Shown here: positions 35,989 to 45,505 of the stretch, piece after piece
Layout of the letters: the number at the start of each line of letters is the position of its first letter
Numbering within the stretch: the first letter of the stretch is position 1
Source of the DNA: an uncultured Spirochaetaceae bacterium
Lineage (GTDB): Bacteria > Spirochaetota > Spirochaetia > Treponematales > Treponemataceae
DNA length: 64,000 nt
Direction of reading: 5' to 3'
Assembly: GCA_902783155.1 (NCBI GenBank)
Contig: CACZPR010000005.1
Coordinates: 58,737 to 122,736 of the forward strand
The notes under the pieces: model-generated
Seen by the model: the letters and a program-made list of their open reading frames with translations, nothing else
Database searches by the model: none
What the model was told of the DNA's origin: nothing
Position numbers and translations under genes: made by a program

Positions 35989-37308
35989 TTAATGCAGCAC
36001 AAGTTCTCCATCTTTTTCGGCCAGAATTGCCTGAGAACTTTCGGTTACCCAGAATTCTTCTTTTCCATCAAGTTTAGCCGCGCATACAAAGAACACTCTG
36101 TCATCGGAGAATTTTCCATATACCGTAATGCTTTTTCCAGGCTTAAGAAGTGTGTTGTCAAGGAATGAGTCCTCGTTTACAAAATCCCAATCAAAATCTT
36201 TTGGGGCATCGCCAACACTGACAACGAGCGGCTTGTCGGTTTCATTTTTGATGGTCAACGGAAGAGCGCCATTGCCTTTCGGGAGTTTGCTTTTTGCATC
36301 GGTCTTGTAATATTGATAGCGGAGGATTCCATCCTCGGATGTGAAGCAGCTTATGTTTGTAAAATCAAGTTCCACCCCCACCGTCGATGAGCGACCAGAG
36401 CCATCATCAAGCGGAGCTGCAACACCGAATGTATAGCCGTCACAAACTTTTCCCGACACAGTGATTTTTCCGTTTGGCTTAATAGTTTTTTCTTCCGCTT
36501 CGGTCCAGTTACTAAAATCATATCCATCATCGGTCTTTAGGACATGTCCAACAAAAAACCTAATTTCTTTGTCAGTAGCATTTTGAATCTCGAACGAATA
36601 TTTCTTTTCTGCACCAATCAGCCTGTACACGCCAATACAAAATTCGCCCTCCGCAGTCTTTCTGACACTCATGGACTTATAAACAGTGTCCACAGGCCAC
36701 GTCATGTAGTTACGTCCATCCGTTTTGACTCCAACCAGAAAAGAGTAGCCTTCATAAAACTTTCCGGATACGTCAATACTCTTTCCCGGCTTGATAATCT
36801 TGTCATCCACAAAGCTGCCCAAATCGCTGCTATAAAAGTCGTAGCCATTTTCAGTTTTTGGAACATATCCGACACAAATTGTAATATCCTTGTTCCAGCT
36901 ATTTGAAATCCTTATCGAATGTTCCCCTATCTCACCCAGATTTTTGTACAGGCATATTTTGTATTTATCTTCTCCACCCTTTTTGACCACCACATCCTTA
37001 TATCCCCTGTCAACGATATGCCAATTCCAGCTGGAACCAGATTTAACGCCCAACAAAAAAGAGTGGCCTTCATCAAGTTTCGCTGACAGGGAGAAGCTTT
37101 CGTCCGGCTTGATAACGGTCTCACCTGCGAAAGTGACTAGCTGTGCATCCCCATATCCATCTACAGGAAGATCAGAAACACAGACAGTAATATCTTTACT
37201 GCAGGAATTGATGATTCTCAAGGAACTGTCCCCTTCCTTTTGATTCTGGGCAAAGCCAAGCAAGGAAGCAACGAACAGACACAAAACAGAACAAATTATT
37301 TTTTTCAT
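35989..37308 (-). CDS. exported protein of four tandem beta repeats
   Basis: 439 residues. Signal peptide (cleavage after GFAQ), then four repeats of roughly 100 residues. Each starts with a variant of IxNxxxKDITVCVG and contains IKPGKSIxVSGKFxxGYxFxVGVK. Starts fall near residues 30, 135, 240 and 345. The pattern predicts four beta-sandwich modules; I cannot name a family. Start ATG 37308 has GGGGGA upstream. Possibly periplasmic or surface located. Confidence 0.75.
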   Translation of the reverse strand: MKKIICSVLCLFVASLLGFAQNQKEGDSSLRIINSCSKDITVCVSDLPVDGYGDAQLVTFAGETVIKPDESFSLSAKLDEGHSFLLGVKSGSSWNWHIVDRGYKDVVVKKGGEDKYKICLYKNLGEIGEHSIRISNSWNKDITICVGYVPKTENGYDFYSSDLGSFVDDKIIKPGKSIDVSGKFYEGYSFLVGVKTDGRNYMTWPVDTVYKSMSVRKTAEGEFCIGVYRLIGAEKKYSFEIQNATDKEIRFFVGHVLKTDDGYDFSNWTEAEEKTIKPNGKITVSGKVCDGYTFGVAAPLDDGSGRSSTVGVELDFTNISCFTSEDGILRYQYYKTDAKSKLPKGNGALPLTIKNETDKPLVVSVGDAPKDFDWDFVNEDSFLDNTLLKPGKSITVYGKFSDDRVFFVCAAKLDGKEEFWVTESSQAILAEKDGELVLH

Positions 37309-37370
37309 ACGGTCCCCCTAGGATTTTTGATTGTGGATTGTCACCATATTCTGTTTATCCCATTCCACAA

Positions 37371-37420
37371 AAAAAATCCAGTGAGTTAACTCACTGAAAT
37401 TTAGTGCGTCAACTCACTGT
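37371..37420 (-). terminator. terminator behind rlmB, with a degenerate second copy
   Basis: CAGTGAG-TTAA-CTCACTG (37396-37379, minus) followed by GA and eight T residues is a rho-independent terminator. A second, imperfect copy (AGTGAGTTGACGCACT) lies just upstream at 37418-37403 and may be a decayed duplicate. The palindrome also looks like an operator, but the T-tract favours termination. Confidence 0.75.
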
Positions 37421-37436
37421 CTACGGTCAGGGGATT

Positions 37437-38219
37437 TTAGATTTTCCCTATATTCTGCCGGAATCTTTCGTATAAAAGAATGCCTGTGGCGACAGACACA
37501 TTCAGGCTGTCGATTTTTCCGCACGTGGGGATTGAAACAATCTGGTCGCACTGTTCGGACAAAAGACGCGCAATCCCGCTGCCCTCGCTTCCCATGACGA
37601 TACATGTTTTTTGCGCAAACTCAATGTCCGCCACACTTTTTCCACCGGCATCCGCACCGTAAATCCAAAACCCTGCGTCCTTCAGCATCTGGACTGCGCG
37701 CACAAGATTCGGCACAACGGAATACGGAACCCACGCGCTCGCACCTGCTGAACTGCGGGCGATAACCTGGTTGTCCTGCACGTCGGAAGAAGAATTTCGT
37801 TCCGGAATAAGAACAAGGTCCACCCCAAACTGGTCGCACGAACGCAGAACCGCACCAACATTATGAGGGTCGGTCACGGAATCAAGAACTACGACCGTCG
37901 CCTTTTCCGGGCATGACAGAATCCACTGGTCCAGCTGCACAATGTTTGATGATTTTTCCTCCTCGCCGTCGGCAATAAGGATTATCCCCCGGTGGTCCCT
38001 TGCCGTCTCCGGAAGACTCTTCGTAAGAACATCAAGTTCCTCGGTGGAAACCTGCCTGCAATCAATACCGACCTCGGCAGCCTGCGAAAGTATTTTTTTG
38101 ATTCTGGGTCCCGGCTTTGAAAAAAGGACGGAAAGTTTTACCGAATCATTTTTTTTCTGCGCGGACCTTCTGATTCTTTCCTCAACAGCATGGAAGCCGG
38201 TATAGATGTTTCGGGCCAT
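37437..38219 (-). CDS. rlmB: 23S rRNA 2'-O-ribose methyltransferase (RlmB/TrmH family)
   Basis: 260 residues. N-terminal substrate-binding part (YTGFHAVEERIRRS), then the SPOUT knot with VVLDSVTDPHNVGAVLRSCDQFG, VMGSEGSGIARLL and SLNVSVATGILLYE. The family methylates G2251 of 23S rRNA or a similar site. Its ATG touches the stop of the SEC-C gene upstream with no gap, so the two are co-transcribed. The terminator described above follows. Confidence 0.93.
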   Translation of the reverse strand: MARNIYTGFHAVEERIRRSAQKKNDSVKLSVLFSKPGPRIKKILSQAAEVGIDCRQVSTEELDVLTKSLPETARDHRGIILIADGEEEKSSNIVQLDQWILSCPEKATVVVLDSVTDPHNVGAVLRSCDQFGVDLVLIPERNSSSDVQDNQVIARSSAGASAWVPYSVVPNLVRAVQMLKDAGFWIYGADAGGKSVADIEFAQKTCIVMGSEGSGIARLLSEQCDQIVSIPTCGKIDSLNVSVATGILLYERFRQNIGKI

Positions 38220-38735
38220 CTAGTTTTTCCCGCAGCAGTTTTTGTATTTCTTTCCGCTTCCACAAGGACAAGGCTCGTTGCGGCCAATCTTTTTTCCCTC
38301 GCGGACAACAGTTGTAGGGCGGACCATTCCTTCGCTGTAGAACCATTCGCCATTAATCTTCTTGAATCCGCCAATCTCATGGTGAACGTCGCGGATATTT
38401 TTCTGGGTGTATGTGGCCTCGAATTCGACAATTCCCTCGTCGTCATTTTCGCCACCCTTTTCTGTTCTGAGGACTTTAAGACCATGCCAGACGCTCTTGT
38501 TTGACCAATCCTCGGTCGCCTTTCTGTCAATTTCGGCAATCTTTTCGCCGGCCTCACAAGTGTTGATTATGAAATCAATATTGTGGACGACATACGCCGT
38601 GTAGCGCGCACGCATAAGTGCTTCGGCAGTCTTTGCTTTTTCGGCACCACTCAAAATAGGGGAGCAGCAGTCCCCGAACGATTTTCCACTGCCACAAGGA
38701 CACTGGTCTGTTGATTTTACTGTTTCGTTTTCCAT
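38220..38735 (-). CDS. YchJ-like protein with two SEC-C zinc motifs
   Basis: 171 residues. [13 protein letters not shown] at the N-terminus and [15 protein letters not shown] at the C-terminus are zinc-binding SEC-C motifs. Between them is an NTF2-like UPF0225/YchJ domain ([17 protein letters not shown], then HGLKVLRTE). Biochemical role unknown; SEC-C motifs elsewhere bind ribosomes or proteins. Start ATG 38735 lies ten bases after a perfect TATAAT. Confidence 0.9.
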   Translation of the reverse strand: MENETVKSTDQCPCGSGKSFGDCCSPILSGAEKAKTAEALMRARYTAYVVHNIDFIINTCEAGEKIAEIDRKATEDWSNKSVWHGLKVLRTEKGGENDDEGIVEFEATYTQKNIRDVHHEIGGFKKINGEWFYSEGMVRPTTVVREGKKIGRNEPCPCGSGKKYKNCCGKN

Positions 38736-38744
38736 AGTTCCATG

Positions 38745-38773
38745 ATTATATCAGTTTGCGGGAAGGTTAACAA
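38745..38773 (-). promoter_or_regulatory. promoter of the SEC-C/rlmB operon, predicted leaderless
   Basis: Minus-strand TTGTTA (38773-38768), a 17-base spacer, and perfect TATAAT (38750-38745). Expected transcript start is about three bases before the ATG at 38735. Confidence 0.6.
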
Positions 38774-38796
38774 GGGAAAATTTCTCCAGGTTTGCC

Positions 38797-40980
38797 CTAC
38801 CTCCAGATGTTCATGCCACCCGCAATCGACTCCAAATCATCAAGGCCGGCCTCTTTTGACTCAAGACTTATGATATAGGACTTCTGTGCAAATGTCAGAA
38901 CATTTTTTTCCGGAAGCGAAAGTTTTACAGCAGGAGCCGCATTGAACAGAACCAGATTTTCGCCACCAGGATTCTCGCTATTATATAGAAGATATTTTTT
39001 CTCCGCCTGACAATAGTATTCCATCTGGTAGACGGCAAGCAAAATCTCTTTTCCGCTCTGGACAAAATCCGCGTCCATCTTCCAGTTGTCCACAACAGCC
39101 GCCTCGAATTTTGATTCCGACTCCTCATCAAGATACGGATGCTGGAGAACAAGATTCATAAAATCCATTTCCGTGGAAGCATTTTTTCCGGGGATTACAA
39201 GCAGGGTCTTTCTCAGCGTGCCCCCCATTTTCGCGACAAAATCCGCAGATGAATCTTGGAGCAAATCATACAGCCGCTCTTTTGTAAATCCACGCGCAAA
39301 CATTAAAAGATAGGTCGAACCGTCGGAACTGTTTCCGCACAGGACAAGCTGATTGTATGCCACGACCACGGTGCAGTCCATTGGACCAAGCTGCAAAGAA
39401 AAACTTCCGTCGCTGTAAACTCCATCCATAAACGATGACGCAAAAGTTTCTGCCTTGGACGAAAAAGTTCCCTCGCTGGATTTCGCCGCAACAACAATCA
39501 GGGAGCGACCGTCAAGTTTGTCGGAAAACTCTGCATAAGAAGCCGCATGTAGATTCTGGACCGAATCAGCAAAAAAATCCTCAAGCATAAGTCCCGAAAG
39601 ATTTTTTCCCGCCCCGTTCATGTTGTCCAAATCCGCAAGCTCAAGATAGTCAATCTGAAAATCAGGAATGGAAGGAATCATTTCAAGACACTCACGCACA
39701 GACTCTGAAAGCGTATCGGGGATTTCGGATGGGCCATCATCAAATGCAACCGGATTTTCTTTCACGAACAAATCAAAATCTCTATTGCCTGCAAGTTCCT
39801 TTATCGTTGATTTTTTTACACCAAGATTTTTAAATTGATTTTGCGCCTCAATTGCCTCAGCAGAATCCCGGTAGAAACCAAGGGCGACATCAAAAACAAA
39901 AGTCTCTTTCTCCGCCGAATACAGCTTGATTACATTCGCCCCAATGCCCTCTGCCTGGAGCCGATTTTTTTCAAGAGAAGCCGAGCGCTCGTCCATATAC
40001 GAATTTGTCACAAGCATGAACGGAAAATTTTCGGAATCAATGTCAACGGCATTTTTTTCAAGACAAAAAACTGGAGCCACGTCCGCAGATTTTGCAATCC
40101 TGAATCCCAAATCGCGTCCACGGATTTCCGGTTCGGAGCTTGCACGGTTCGAGTTTCTGCAATACCTGTCCTCCGTTTTGAATGAGCCACCCTTTCTCAC
40201 TCTGCGACCGCTTGCAGATTCAAGTGCCCCAAATGGATTTGCGGATGCCTCGATGGAATAGCGTCCGTACCAATCCCAGCACCATTCCCAGACATTGCCG
40301 CTCATGTCAAAAATCCCAATCGCGTTTGCATTTTTGCTTCCACACTCGTGAGATTTTTTTTCGGAGTTTGATTCTGCCCATCCGACATTTTCAAGATTTT
40401 CGCTTCCACTAAAAAGCTGTCCACCATCCAGGGCAGCACCGCGAGAAGCATATTCCCATTCGGCTTCGGTCGGAAGTCTATATCCGTTTGCGCCATGGTT
40501 CCACTCGATTTTGTTCCACCGGGAAAGCTCGTTCCTGTCGCCATCAATACGCGGAACGTCGCCCCACTCATCTGGATTTGTTTTTCCGTCAAGCATGTAC
40601 ACAGGCTCCAGACCATCCATAATGCTAAGACGGTTGCAGAATACAACGGCATCGTACCAGGACACTTCCTCAACAGGATTTTTGTCTCCCCTGAAGACGG
40701 AAAGATTTTTACCCATGACAGAAAGATACTCCTCCTGTGTTACCTCCGTTTTGGAAATGTAGAATGAATTCAGAAGGACATTGTGCCGCGGAAGTTCGTT
40801 CGCCTCGTAGTTTTCCGCACCCATGCAAAAAGTGCCGCCCGGAACCAAAAGCATTTTGGAATCAATGTTCCTCAAAAGCACTTCGGTTTCGGACCCAAGT
40901 TCCTGAGCAAAAACGGATGCGCCGGACACAAGCAATATAATAGAAAAAACCTTTTTAACAATCTCACAAAATCTGCACAT
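38797..40980 (-). CDS. exported SUMF1/FGE-type protein with SPOR-like region
   Basis: 727 residues. Signal peptide (ends ASVFAQ), then a formylglycine-generating-enzyme-like domain at about 40-300 (MLLVPGGTFCMGAENYEANELPRHNVLLNSFYISKTEVTQEEY ... GYRLPTEAEWEYASRGA ... DMSGNVWEWCWDW). I see only one Cys in the last motif region (RYCRNSNRAS), so the copper-binding Cys pair of true FGE is absent and a binding or surface role is likelier. Around 330-405 a segment resembles SPOR repeats (peptidoglycan binding). The last 300 residues are unassigned. Start ATG 40980 was preferred over 41034 for signal-peptide shape and promoter position. Confidence 0.82.
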   Translation of the reverse strand: MCRFCEIVKKVFSIILLVSGASVFAQELGSETEVLLRNIDSKMLLVPGGTFCMGAENYEANELPRHNVLLNSFYISKTEVTQEEYLSVMGKNLSVFRGDKNPVEEVSWYDAVVFCNRLSIMDGLEPVYMLDGKTNPDEWGDVPRIDGDRNELSRWNKIEWNHGANGYRLPTEAEWEYASRGAALDGGQLFSGSENLENVGWAESNSEKKSHECGSKNANAIGIFDMSGNVWEWCWDWYGRYSIEASANPFGALESASGRRVRKGGSFKTEDRYCRNSNRASSEPEIRGRDLGFRIAKSADVAPVFCLEKNAVDIDSENFPFMLVTNSYMDERSASLEKNRLQAEGIGANVIKLYSAEKETFVFDVALGFYRDSAEAIEAQNQFKNLGVKKSTIKELAGNRDFDLFVKENPVAFDDGPSEIPDTLSESVRECLEMIPSIPDFQIDYLELADLDNMNGAGKNLSGLMLEDFFADSVQNLHAASYAEFSDKLDGRSLIVVAAKSSEGTFSSKAETFASSFMDGVYSDGSFSLQLGPMDCTVVVAYNQLVLCGNSSDGSTYLLMFARGFTKERLYDLLQDSSADFVAKMGGTLRKTLLVIPGKNASTEMDFMNLVLQHPYLDEESESKFEAAVVDNWKMDADFVQSGKEILLAVYQMEYYCQAEKKYLLYNSENPGGENLVLFNAAPAVKLSLPEKNVLTFAQKSYIISLESKEAGLDDLESIAGGMNIWR

Positions 40981-40986
40981 ATTTAA

Positions 40987-41015
40987 AGAATAACAGAATT
41001 TCCTCAATCTAACAA
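40987..41015 (-). promoter_or_regulatory. promoter of the SUMF1-type gene, predicted leaderless
   Basis: Minus-strand TTGTTA (41015-41010), a 17-base spacer, and TATTCT (40992-40987). The expected transcript start coincides with the A of ATG 40980. Confidence 0.5.
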
Positions 41016-41087
41016 GAATAAAATCGGTGTACAAATTTTTAAATTGTGATAAAATCTACCATAATAATAAATTTGTTGGGGCAAAAG

Positions 41088-42209
41088 ATGTTCAACAGGC
41101 ACGACATTCAGAGAAACAGATGCCAGCTTTTTGGTGGGCAGGCGAAAAAGGGATACGACTGGTGGTGGCATTCGTTCACGGGGCACAATGCGGAAACTGG
41201 CGAGGAAAAACCGTTTTTCATAGAATTCTTTTTGTGCAATCCAAAACTGGGCGAAGAAAAACCTGTGTTCGGGCAGCTGAAGGAAAACCAGGACGCGGGA
41301 AAAAGGCCATCGTACCTTATGGTCAAAGCGGGCGCATGGGGAAAGGGCGCGGCTCAGCTGCACAGATTTTTCGGATGGAAGGAATGTAAAGTTTCTTTTG
41401 GCGCACCATTTGAGGTTTCTGCCGATGACTGCTACATTACAGAAAATGAGATTCGCGGAAAAGTCTGCGTCTCAAAAGAGGATGCGGAAAATCACCCGGA
41501 ATACATGTGCCAGAGCGGAGAAATGAGTTTCAATCTGAAAATAGAAAAACAGGTTGCCTTCAATGTGGGTTATGGAGCCGGTCCCCTGTTCAGAAAAATG
41601 CAGCTTTTTGAAATGTTCTGGCATGCGGAAGGAATGAAAAGCACGTTCTCCGGTGAAGTGATTTGGAACGGCACAAAATACACAGTCCGCCCGGAAGATT
41701 CCTACGGATATGCCGACAAAAACTGGGGTAAAAATTTTACTTCCCCATGGATATGGCTTTCGTCGAACAATCTCACAAGCGAGCTGACAGGGAAAAAACT
41801 TTTGGACTCCGTTTTCGACATTGGAGGCGGACGACCGAAAGTTGGATTCATCCCGCTTCCAAGAAAACTGCTTTCCGCATTCTGGTATGAAGGTCAGCCA
41901 TTCGAATTTAATTTTTCAAAATTCTGGACAGGATGCAAAACAAAATTCGACTGCAGGGAAAATGATGAAGAAATTGTATGGCACGTAGAGCAGAGGACAT
42001 GGAGAAGCAAAATGGTCACGGACGTGCGGTGCAAAAAAAGCGACATGCTCCTTGTGAACTACGAATCCCCCGACGGCAAAAAACGCCACAACCGGCTCTG
42101 GAACGGAGGCAACGGAAAAGGAACAGTCGAACTCTATCGCCACGGAAAACTGATAGACAAAATCCGCGCCGAAAACATCGGATGCGAGTTTGGGGAATAC
42201 GGGGAGTAG
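41088..42209 (+). CDS. tocopherol-cyclase-like protein
   Basis: 373 residues, no signal peptide. Overall pattern fits the tocopherol cyclase family: YDWWWHSFTGHN near the start, MSFNLKIEKQVAFNVGYG in the middle, and the marker SYGYADKNWGKNFTSPWIWLSSNNL. In plants the family closes the chromanol ring; bacterial members outside cyanobacteria are uncharacterised and probably act on other lipophilic compounds. Start ATG 41088 with TTGGGG upstream; an earlier start at 41046 falls in the promoter (extended -10 TGa-TAAAAT at 41047-41055). Confidence 0.72.
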   Translation: MFNRHDIQRNRCQLFGGQAKKGYDWWWHSFTGHNAETGEEKPFFIEFFLCNPKLGEEKPVFGQLKENQDAGKRPSYLMVKAGAWGKGAAQLHRFFGWKECKVSFGAPFEVSADDCYITENEIRGKVCVSKEDAENHPEYMCQSGEMSFNLKIEKQVAFNVGYGAGPLFRKMQLFEMFWHAEGMKSTFSGEVIWNGTKYTVRPEDSYGYADKNWGKNFTSPWIWLSSNNLTSELTGKKLLDSVFDIGGGRPKVGFIPLPRKLLSAFWYEGQPFEFNFSKFWTGCKTKFDCRENDEEIVWHVEQRTWRSKMVTDVRCKKSDMLLVNYESPDGKKRHNRLWNGGNGKGTVELYRHGKLIDKIRAENIGCEFGEYGE

Positions 42210-42230
42210 AAGGAGTCCCCCCGCAGCAAC

Positions 42231-43919
42231 CTAGTCCCCATACCACAGCTTAAGTTTTTTGTTGACAATCTCCGTCATCTTTTGGCCGGCCTCTTCAACG
42301 CCCATCTCTTTCAATGTCTCAACCATGGTCTGCCAGCGGGAATCAAATTCCTCCGGGGGATTCACAATGCAGGAAATCAGCGAGTTCAAAACATAGCGGT
42401 CGGCGGCATCAATTGTGTCGCTCACATCCTTTGGAAGATGATACTGCCACATCTGTCCGTGGATTGGTCTGTAGAGTTCTTCGCCCTGTGGAAAAAGTTC
42501 GGTCCAGGTCCGCACGCCATAGGCCTCCAGAGTTTCCTTTTCAACAGGAAGATACGCATTGACAATCTGCTCCATTGAGTTTGTCGTCATCCAGTCGCCA
42601 TTTTTATCTTTCGCGCCGCTTCCACATTCGGGGAAAGGATAGGTCCAAAGTCCAACGCCAGTCTTTTTGCTGTAGTCAACGTCGCTGGATTTTTTTTGGT
42701 TCTCCTCCTCCGTGACAAAACGGTGGCCATCCTTTATGACATAGTTCACGCCCTCTATTCCCCAGTTGGTCAAAATCTGGGCCTCCTCCGAACACATCCA
42801 GTCGATGAACTTGAACGCGAGAACAACATTCTTGCAGCTCTTTGAAATGCTGATTCCCCATCCACCGGAATACCCATAGTCGGTAAGCGAAGGGTCCTTG
42901 TATTTTTCTGCGTCCGCGACAATCGGAAGATATGCGTAGGTCCGCTCGCTCATTCCGTCCGCCACAAGATTTTTGCACGGGTCCTTGAATTCCCATCCAG
43001 GACTTGAAAGCCCAAGGACAACACCGGAAACAATTTTTGCCTTCCACATGTCCTCGGTCTGGGTGAACGATTCGGGGTCCAGAAGTCCCTCGCTGTAAAG
43101 ACCGTTCAGCCATCTGTAATACTGGTCCATCTCTGGATTCAAAAACTTGTATTCCACATTGTGCGTCTCGCGGTCCACAATCCACTGTCCGTCGTCGGGA
43201 TAGCCAATCACATAGTTTCCCGGATTTGAAAGGCCAACGTACCAGAACCAGTCCTTTGTCAAAAGCGAAAGCCCTATGGTCTTTTTTCCGTCCACCGTCG
43301 GATGCTTTTTGATGTATGCCCTGAGCGCGCCAGAAAAATCCTCAAGAGTACGCAGCCGTGGATATCCAAGCTCCTTCAAAACCGCATGCTGAATCTGCAT
43401 GATTCCGTTGGTCTCGTTTATCGCCTGCTTGATTTCGTAGGTCCCGAACGTGTAGATGTGTCCATCCTCGTGGCGGAGTTTCACAAGCTGGTCCCCGTAG
43501 AGCGCCTTGAAATTCTGTCCGTATTTTTCAATCAGGTTCACATGTTCTCCGCTTGGTGAAATCCAGTCGTCCAGGGCAACAATGGCATTCGCCTCAATCA
43601 AATCCGAAATCTCACTTTTCGCGTAGATAAAATCCTGGTAGCGGCCAGAAGCAATCATCATGGGAATGTCCTGCGTTGTTGTGAAACGTGACGGCGACAG
43701 CTCCAGAGTGATTCCTGTGCGCGCGGTTATTTCCTTTGCAACCGGGTCCGTGAACGGCAGATAGTTTGCAAGGTCCCCGTTGTAAAAAGTGAAGGTCGCG
43801 GGATTGTAAATGGAAAGCTCATCCTCTCCAATCGTTTTTCCACATGAGACAAGCGCAAACAAAAAAAATGCCGCAAAAAAAATTTTCACAAAACCGAAAA
43901 AAGGATTTCTGTTTTTCAA
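42231..43919 (-). CDS. extracellular solute-binding lipoprotein (ABC-type)
   Basis: 562 residues. Lipobox FALVSC at about residue 26, then a family-1-type solute-binding fold: TGITLELSPSRF, DIPMMIASGRYQDFIY, VALDDWISPSGEHVNL. Such long binding proteins (over 500 residues) usually bind oligosaccharides. TTG start overlaps the upstream regulator stop as TTGA. No permease or ATPase genes follow: the next gene is convergent. With YesM/YesN upstream it may be a sensing partner or serve permeases elsewhere. Confidence 0.88.
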   Translation of the reverse strand: MKNRNPFFGFVKIFFAAFFLFALVSCGKTIGEDELSIYNPATFTFYNGDLANYLPFTDPVAKEITARTGITLELSPSRFTTTQDIPMMIASGRYQDFIYAKSEISDLIEANAIVALDDWISPSGEHVNLIEKYGQNFKALYGDQLVKLRHEDGHIYTFGTYEIKQAINETNGIMQIQHAVLKELGYPRLRTLEDFSGALRAYIKKHPTVDGKKTIGLSLLTKDWFWYVGLSNPGNYVIGYPDDGQWIVDRETHNVEYKFLNPEMDQYYRWLNGLYSEGLLDPESFTQTEDMWKAKIVSGVVLGLSSPGWEFKDPCKNLVADGMSERTYAYLPIVADAEKYKDPSLTDYGYSGGWGISISKSCKNVVLAFKFIDWMCSEEAQILTNWGIEGVNYVIKDGHRFVTEEENQKKSSDVDYSKKTGVGLWTYPFPECGSGAKDKNGDWMTTNSMEQIVNAYLPVEKETLEAYGVRTWTELFPQGEELYRPIHGQMWQYHLPKDVSDTIDAADRYVLNSLISCIVNPPEEFDSRWQTMVETLKEMGVEEAGQKMTEIVNKKLKLWYGD

Positions 43920-45505
43920 TTTTCCGAATTCTCCCCGTCGCCATGACTTGAGCTTTTGAATTCCTTTGGAGTCATGTTCGTGTGCTTTTTGAATTTCAGA
44001 TAAAAATAATCCGTGTTCGTGTAGCCCACAAGTTTTGAGATTTCGTAAATCTTAAGCGGACTGGAGAGCAAAAGTTTTTTCGCCTCCTCAATGCGGATTA
44101 TGTCCATGTACGTGTTGAACGGAACACCAGTGTATTCACGGAATTTTTTTCCAAGATACGCGCTGTTGCAGTTGAAAAGATTTCCCAACATCTCCAGTTT
44201 CAAGTCGGTGTTGAAGTTCGCCCGCACATACTGGATGACCTTCAAAATTGTTGAGTTCGCGGTGTTGGATGTAAACGACTCCGCAAGTCCAAGCGTAAAG
44301 TCCGACACAATCGCAATCATGCCGTCAAAATAATTCTGAGTGTAAATCAGGTTGACCAAATCAAGGGCGGGTACTGTCTCCAGTTCCTTTTCCGGGTGCT
44401 TCGTCCTGATTGCGTTCTGCGTTTCGACAATAAATGCCATGCAAAGTTTTTTAATCTGGTCCACCGTAAGCGAGCTTCTTTTCAGCCATCTGATTTGAGA
44501 ATCCAATGTCGCGCGGATTTTTTGCAGGTCATAGATTTCGATATACTGAATCAGTTTTGGAATGCAGTGGAAAAATTCTTTTTCACTTGCGTTGACCGTG
44601 TGCGGCTGCATCCTGATTTTTGCGTCCTCGTCGTTCAGGACATCGCGGATTGTGACATAGGGTCTGTGAGCAAAAAAGAACATCTGCTCGTAGATTTTTT
44701 TTGCCTGGTTGAATGAATCAAGCGCACCCTCAAGTCCTACAAGCGATTCCCCAACAGCGGCAAGAGAGCCTTCACCATTTTTTTGGAACTTGTTGCAGAA
44801 ACGTCCTAGATGCCTGAGAATGGATTCCTCGCTCTCGTTTTTGAAAAGGATTATGTACATCGGCTCCATGGCAAAATCAAAGTGCCTGGTGTACATAAAA
44901 TTTTCCTGCACCGCCATCTTCATAACCTGCAGCTGCTCCGCACATCCGCAAAGCTCTGGAGAAACAATCAGCACGCTGTAACGGTCGTCTCCATCCTCCT
45001 CCTTGGAAAAAGCGTCCGCAACGTTCCCATAAAGAAACATGCGCGAAAACTTTTTTTCCACCTCCAGATTTTTTGCGTTGGTCCTTAGAGTGTCCACCTC
45101 GGTTTCGTCATGGACTTCCTTTACAATGCTTTTGATTTTCTTCTCAAGCTCATCCTCGTCAACAGGTTTTACGATATACCCCTTGGCCCCATAGTTCAAG
45201 GCTTTCTGTGCGTACTCAAAATCGCTGTAGCCCGAGAGAATCAAAAACTCCGGCACCCGGGACACAATTTCCGGATGCTCATTGATTTCCTTTAAAACAT
45301 CGATTCCAGTTTTGACCGGCATGTTTATGTCAAGCATGACAATAGCGGGTTTTAGCGACACAATTTTTTCAAGCACATCCTCGCCGTTGGAAGCCTCTCC
45401 ACAAATTTCGCAACCAAGACGCTCCCAGTCGATTATGTTCTTCAATCCCTTGCGGACAATTTCTTCGTCATCGGCAATCAAAACTTTTAAAGGTCTTCTA
45501 GACAT
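43916..45505 (-). CDS. YesN-type response regulator, AraC output
   Basis: 529 residues. Receiver with acidic pair (LIADDEEIVRKG), phospho-Asp in IVMLDINMPVKTG and Lys in YIVKPVDED. A middle region of about 270 residues is typical for YesN-like proteins. The C-terminal AraC domain carries NLFNCNSAYLGKKFREYTGVPF and VGYTNTDYFYLKFKKHTNMTP. It would control the adjacent binding-protein gene. ATG 45505 overlaps the kinase gene by 8 bases. Confidence 0.92.
   Translation of the reverse strand: MSRRPLKVLIADDEEIVRKGLKNIIDWERLGCEICGEASNGEDVLEKIVSLKPAIVMLDINMPVKTGIDVLKEINEHPEIVSRVPEFLILSGYSDFEYAQKALNYGAKGYIVKPVDEDELEKKIKSIVKEVHDETEVDTLRTNAKNLEVEKKFSRMFLYGNVADAFSKEEDGDDRYSVLIVSPELCGCAEQLQVMKMAVQENFMYTRHFDFAMEPMYIILFKNESEESILRHLGRFCNKFQKNGEGSLAAVGESLVGLEGALDSFNQAKKIYEQMFFFAHRPYVTIRDVLNDEDAKIRMQPHTVNASEKEFFHCIPKLIQYIEIYDLQKIRATLDSQIRWLKRSSLTVDQIKKLCMAFIVETQNAIRTKHPEKELETVPALDLVNLIYTQNYFDGMIAIVSDFTLGLAESFTSNTANSTILKVIQYVRANFNTDLKLEMLGNLFNCNSAYLGKKFREYTGVPFNTYMDIIRIEEAKKLLLSSPLKIYEISKLVGYTNTDYFYLKFKKHTNMTPKEFKSSSHGDGENSEN

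Noticed and set aside
37379..37417. Tandem palindromes as an operator for the four-repeat protein gene
   Set aside because: The first palindrome is followed by GA and eight T on the strand of rlmB, so a terminator explains it better.
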